A stretch of DNA of 7,379 bases from Dehalococcoidales bacterium (GTDB lineage Bacteria > Chloroflexota > Dehalococcoidia > Dehalococcoidales > ARS1013): the NCBI GenBank assembly GCA_002690375.1, contig NZEH01000067.1, positions 1-7,379 on the forward strand, read 5' to 3'. Below the pieces are notes generated by a model. It ran no database searches. It worked only from the letters and a program-made list of their open reading frames with translations, and was not told the DNA's origin. The position numbers and the translations under genes are program-made. Below are positions 6,370 through 7,379 of the stretch, in pieces (the first letter of the stretch is position 1; each line of letters opens with the position of its first letter).

Positions 6370-7379
6370 TTAGGTTACTGCCTGCCTCCCGTACTTTTGG
6401 CACAGTTCTGCCACCAAGATATTTAAGGCAAGCTCTCCACCATATTTTCCAGTCTTGATAGCTAGGTCGGTTTCTAAAAGTTTCTGATATAGCTCTTTGA
6501 GTCGCCAAAGAGTATATCTGTCGGCTTGTTCCAATGTCTTACGCAAAGCATACTCATAGGTTATGCCCAGTCTATTCTGAATCTCCCCTTCAGATTGAAC
6601 GGTTTTTCTCAGTTCCTTGGCTCGTACAAGCTGTCGAACCTGCCGTGAGAGCATGAATAGAAGATAGGCTGGAGCCATCCCCACCTGCAGTAATTCTTGC
6701 AATACCTGCTCAGCCAGTCCAACCCTAAACTCCAAAATGGCATCAACCATAGTAAAAACGCTAGCCTGTGGGCTATGATTTGCCAGTGTCTTAACATCTT
6801 CTTCCTCAATTTGGCGACCTTTAGTAAATAGCACCAGCTTCCTAATCTCGCTGGCCATAGCCCACAGATTACCACCCACCAGCCTAGCCAGTAGCTCTAT
6901 AGCCTGAGGAGATATGCTACCACCTTCCTCGGTGACACGTTTCCCCATCCACTGACGAAGCTTGCTATTCTTAAGAAGTGGGAAGGACCTTACCTCTGAC
7001 TGAGGCAAAAGCTTCTTAAATAGAGGGTTACTGCTTTTTATTTTACCGTCTATAAATACCAGCACTGTGCTATCAGGGAGATTACTAATGGAGATAGCAA
7101 ATGCCATATAGTTATCTTGTCGCCTAGGTGCCCCTAAAGTCTTTTTCCGCTTGCCCCCTTTAATCTTAGACTCAAATCGCCTAAGCAGCCCATCAACAAG
7201 AATGAGACGCCTTTTCGCCAGAAATGGTAGTGTTTCACAAGCGGTTCTTAGCTCGTCTGGGGTCACTTTATGACCATCAAGTGTTATGGTATTAGCCTCT
7301 AAAAGTGATAGGTTCCCCAGAGATGCTTTTAGCTTCTCAAGTGAGCATCTAAGGGAGAAATCATCCTGCCCGGTTAGGA
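6370..7379 (-). CDS. holA: DNA polymerase III delta subunit, 5' end missing
   Basis: Delta is the clamp-opening subunit of the clamp-loader complex that places the beta sliding clamp on DNA. The frame stays open from its TAA (6372-6370) to the window edge: 335 residues are visible, beginning LTGQDDFSLRCSLEKLKASL, which fits the usual N-terminus (a short beta-strand ending in GxDxF, then helix 1), so only about 5-10 residues are lost. Known full lengths are ~330-350 aa. Other family features are ITLDGHKVTPDELRTACETLPFLAKRRL (visible residues ~32-59), the strand STVLVFIDGK (~103-112), the middle-domain LARLVGGNLWAMASEIRKL (~163-181) and the C-terminal collar domain ending GELALNILVAELCQKYG. A GTG at 7266-7264 is internal and should not be taken as the start. 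A Lys/Arg-rich insert at ~68-86 (FESKIKGGKRKK..PRR) lies after the first conserved block. The ROK gene follows 63 bp downstream on the same strand. Confidence 0.92.
   Translation of the reverse strand, partial: LTGQDDFSLRCSLEKLKASLGNLSLLEANTITLDGHKVTPDELRTACETLPFLAKRRLILVDGLLRRFESKIKGGKRKKTLGAPRRQDNYMAFAISISNLPDSTVLVFIDGKIKSSNPLFKKLLPQSEVRSFPLLKNSKLRQWMGKRVTEEGGSISPQAIELLARLVGGNLWAMASEIRKLVLFTKGRQIEEEDVKTLANHSPQASVFTMVDAILEFRVGLAEQVLQELLQVGMAPAYLLFMLSRQVRQLVRAKELRKTVQSEGEIQNRLGITYEYALRKTLEQADRYTLWRLKELYQKLLETDLAIKTGKYGGELALNILVAELCQKYGRQAVT

Noticed and set aside
7264..7266. GTG as the start of holA (298-aa product)
   Set aside because: The frame continues upstream to the window edge with a clear delta-subunit N-terminus (GQDDFSLR...TITLDGHK), so the GTG is internal.

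Overview
The window looks like a chromosomal housekeeping segment of a bacterium. Every supported gene lies on the minus strand, so it is transcribed from high to low coordinates in the order holA (5' end cut by the window) - ROK sugar kinase - alaS - ruvX - tgt - 23S rRNA (3' part cut by the window). The moderate GC content, the gene content, and a 23S gene preceded by a protein gene instead of a 16S gene and ITS tRNAs would fit a Chloroflexota/Dehalococcoidia-like organism. That placement is an inference from general resemblance and was not tested by a search.

Layout. Positions 1-564 are the first ~564 nt of 23S rRNA, with an enlarged variable helix. Positions 565-934 hold no protein gene but are dense in signals: a strong sigma70-type promoter with an extended -10, then a GC-rich hairpin plus U-tract that looks like an intrinsic terminator, then a boxA-like element and a possible second promoter just before the mature 23S 5' end. 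Positions 935-2530 carry tgt (queuosine tRNA modification) and ruvX/yqgF (RNase H-fold nuclease), 3 bp apart. The ruvX frame has no ATG, GTG or TTG in front of its essential N-terminal Asp motif, and a good Shine-Dalgarno points to an AUC start. Between ruvX and alaS are two abutting inverted repeats. alaS (2687-5260) is complete and has its own near-consensus promoter, placed so close that the mRNA should be almost leaderless. A ROK-family kinase (5329-6306) and the DNA polymerase III delta subunit gene (6370 to the window edge) complete the segment.

How the genes relate. AlaS, RuvX, Tgt and 23S rRNA all concern translation or RNA metabolism; HolA loads the replication clamp; the ROK kinase is a cytosolic sugar kinase. 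I see no mobile element, CRISPR array, tRNA gene or defence system. The unusual material is regulatory: the promoter/terminator/23S arrangement, the AUC start of ruvX with hairpins upstream of it, and the very short alaS leader.
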